NCBI GenBank assembly: GCA_030770535.1 | Contig: JASVEC010000011.1 | Span: forward strand, 1,054,001 to 1,118,000 | From: Batkoa obscura | Lineage: Eukaryota > Entomophthoromycota > Entomophthoromycetes > Entomophthorales > Batkoaceae | Reading direction: 5' to 3' | DNA: 64,000 nucleotides | Part shown: positions 61,888 to 64,000 of the stretch, piece by piece | How the letters are laid out: the number at the start of each line of letters is the position of its first letter | How positions within the stretch are numbered: position 1 is the first letter of the stretch | Made by a program: the position numbers and the translations under genes | The notes under the pieces: model-generated | Databases searched by the model: none | What the model was told of the DNA's origin: nothing | The model's input: only the letters and a program-made list of their open reading frames with translations

Positions 61888-62868
61888 CTATTTATTTAAA
61901 TAAAAACCATTAAAATCTAATTTGATAGCTAATGGAATAAAAAAATCATTGCCCCTTAAAATTGATAAAATTAAATTTTTAACTTCATTATCAAATTTTA
62001 TAGATAATCTTAATAATTTTTCTTTTACTTTAATATTTTTTAAACTATTATTATTATTATTATTATTATTATTATCTTGTTGATAAATTATTAAATTACA
62101 ATATTGTTGAATTAAATGAATTAATTTAATTAATATTAAACTAATATTTTTAATTTTAGATTCTGGTAATAAACAATAATTAATCATTGAAATTAATAAC
62201 ATTTCATGCTGTTGATTCATTTGATATAAATTTAGTTTATTGTTTAATAATATTTGTTGAATACTATTCCATTTCGACATAATAATTTCATAATAACAAA
62301 ACGATTGATAATGAATTAAAAACTGTACCATTTTAAATAAAGTTAAATGCTGAGTTGAATTAAATTCATTATTTTTTAAATTATATTTATTATTTATTAA
62401 TATTAAGTTGATTTGATTTTCAATTCGTTTTAGTTTGATTAAATAATTAAATATTTTTTGATATAATTTATCAATTTTGTTATTCATTAAAATACTTTGT
62501 ATTGAATTATTATTATTATTATGTTCTTCTTTATTATTATTATTTTCATTAAGGTGATATTGATATTCAATTATTAATTTATCCCACCACCAATTATTAT
62601 TACTCGTATTATTGTTACTATTATTATTATTTACTTCACTATTTGTATTTGTATTATTATTACTATTATTATTCTTAATATATATATTATTATTGTTTAT
62701 ATTTAATTCTTCATTAATACCTTCATAGTAATTCCAATTATTAATAAATTTAATCTTTAATTTCCCAATTAAATAATTTAAATTCGAATCTCTTAATGTT
62801 GTATCTAATTTCGTGTTTAAACTATTAATTAAATAGGTTTGATTCATGTTATTATTATAATAACTAAA

Positions 62869-62903
<35 letters not shown>

Positions 62904-64000
62904 AAATTGAATTAATTAAGTTTTTAATAAAATCTCCATTACCTAATAAATATAATTGATAATAATTAATAATTTCAGTTTCAATCTTTATCTTATTTTT
63001 TAAAAAATAATTAATTTCATTATTAATTAATTCTTCAATTATTATTAATTGTTGAATATTAATTACTTCTTCTAAATTATTACTCTTTAATATTCCATTT
63101 AACATTTCATTAAATCCTTCTCTTTCTTTATTTTTAATTAATTTTCGACTCTTTCCAATTATTAATATTTTTTCTGCTAATTCGATTGTTAAATAATTAG
63201 GGATTTCTATTTCTTTAATTAAATATTCCTTTTGTTGATGATCATAATAAATAAAATATTCATTATATGGATCATTATTAATTGTACCATATTTAATCCA
63301 TTCAACTATCATTTTATTATATGGTATAATACACTAAATATGAGATAAGTTATATTATATTAAATAATATTATATTATATTGTATTACCTTATAAATAAT
63401 TCTATTAATTAATGTTGTTAGTTGCAAATCCCCATGTTTAATAAATTGAAATAAAAAAGACAATATTTGATATGATTTTTTATATTGAATATTAATTAAT
63501 AAATTAAATAAAATATTTAATTTAATATTTACATCATTGAAAAATAATATCATTTGATTTAAACTAATCTTTTTTCCATTAACTAGCTCATTTTCAATAT
63601 TAGCAATGATACCATAATATTCTTTTAATTCATTATTAATAAATGAATATATACTTTGTAAGATTAACCCTTGATTCATATCATTATTCATATTACTATT
63701 ATTAATTATATTATATATAATTTTAAACTGATTTCCAATATCTATTAAATATTGAACTTTACTTTTACTATTTCTACTTAAGTTAATGTCATTATTAATT
63801 ATGTATATTTTTAAATTATGATCATATTGAATATATTTTCCATCAATACCTTGTAGTACATAGATTAAATCTTTAATTACTTCAACTTCATTGACGATTT
63901 CTAAAATAAAAATATATTAGTATTTTTTTTTAATAAAACAATATATTTTATTATTTGAATTATTTGAGTTATTTCTATTATTTCTATTATTTCTATTATT
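61888..64000 (-). CDS. Gamma-tubulin complex protein (GCP family), partial
   Basis: Two exons are visible (63900-63389 and 63333-61888), and the 5' part continues beyond the right edge. The grip-1 pattern is present: EVIKDLIYVLQGIDGKYIQY, then NELKEYYGIIANIENELV, and CIIPYNKMIVEWIKYGTIND with PYNEYFI. The grip-2 domain, which contacts gamma-tubulin, has KMVQFLIHYQSFCYYEIIMS and SKWNSIQQIL, and the protein ends FIPLAIKLDFNGFYLNK, the usual GCP terminus. GCPs nucleate microtubules at spindle pole bodies. The type (GCP2, 3 or 4) cannot be fixed without the N-terminus. Long Asn runs from AAT repeats are inserted in surface loops (62050-62080, 62500-62700, 62870-62905). Confidence 0.88.

Overview
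This is an AT-rich nuclear segment (by eye about three quarters or more A+T) with short GT-AG introns, small compact genes and a Zn(II)2Cys6 regulator. Together with a Cns1-type co-chaperone, Rad9, ARP1, YVH1 and a fungal-style GMC oxidoreductase, this points to a fungus. A CLEC16A-family gene and an apparent U12-type AT-AC intron are unusual for Dikarya and suggest an early-diverging lineage. An Entomophthoromycotina/Zoopagomycota-like fungus is my guess, at low confidence.

Layout. 0-5 kb: a secreted GMC oxidoreductase in AT-rich DNA, with a decayed coding fragment at the left edge. 5.5-26.8 kb: a compact housekeeping block holding a Cns1/TTC4 co-chaperone, a Bos1-like SNARE, a CLC chloride/proton exchanger divergent from a CLEC16A homologue, ETF-beta, Rad9 divergent from a tiny PIG-Y homologue, a RING/coiled-coil protein, an F-box protein, a sigma-adaptin carrying the AT-AC intron, and a dead F-box paralogue. 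27-52 kb: a gene-poor, repeat-rich block with a bacterial-type lipase, a mitochondrial m-AAA protease, a secreted repeat protein with dibasic sites, an MRP-type ABC transporter, a large inverted repeat, a cytochrome P450 pseudogene, a Zn2Cys6 factor with one premature stop, and a secreted orphan. 53-64 kb: compact again, with an SLC35C2-like transporter, ARP1, a COX7A-like subunit, YVH1, an unknown conserved-looking protein, a CENP-H-like coiled coil and a gamma-tubulin complex protein that runs off the right edge.

Across the window lie ten copies of one roughly 100 bp MITE-like element (ends TGGGGATGT...ACATCCCCA, mostly flanked by TA). They are concentrated in the gene-poor block.

Functional links: CLC, CLEC16A, sigma-adaptin, Bos1 and SLC35C2 all belong to the endomembrane system. 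Rad9, CENP-H-like, ARP1 and the gamma-tubulin protein belong to chromosome and microtubule biology. ETF-beta, the m-AAA protease and COX7A act in mitochondria. Exon structures were built by hand from splice consensus and reading-frame continuity. For every multi-exon gene with both ends resolved, the exon lengths sum to a multiple of three.
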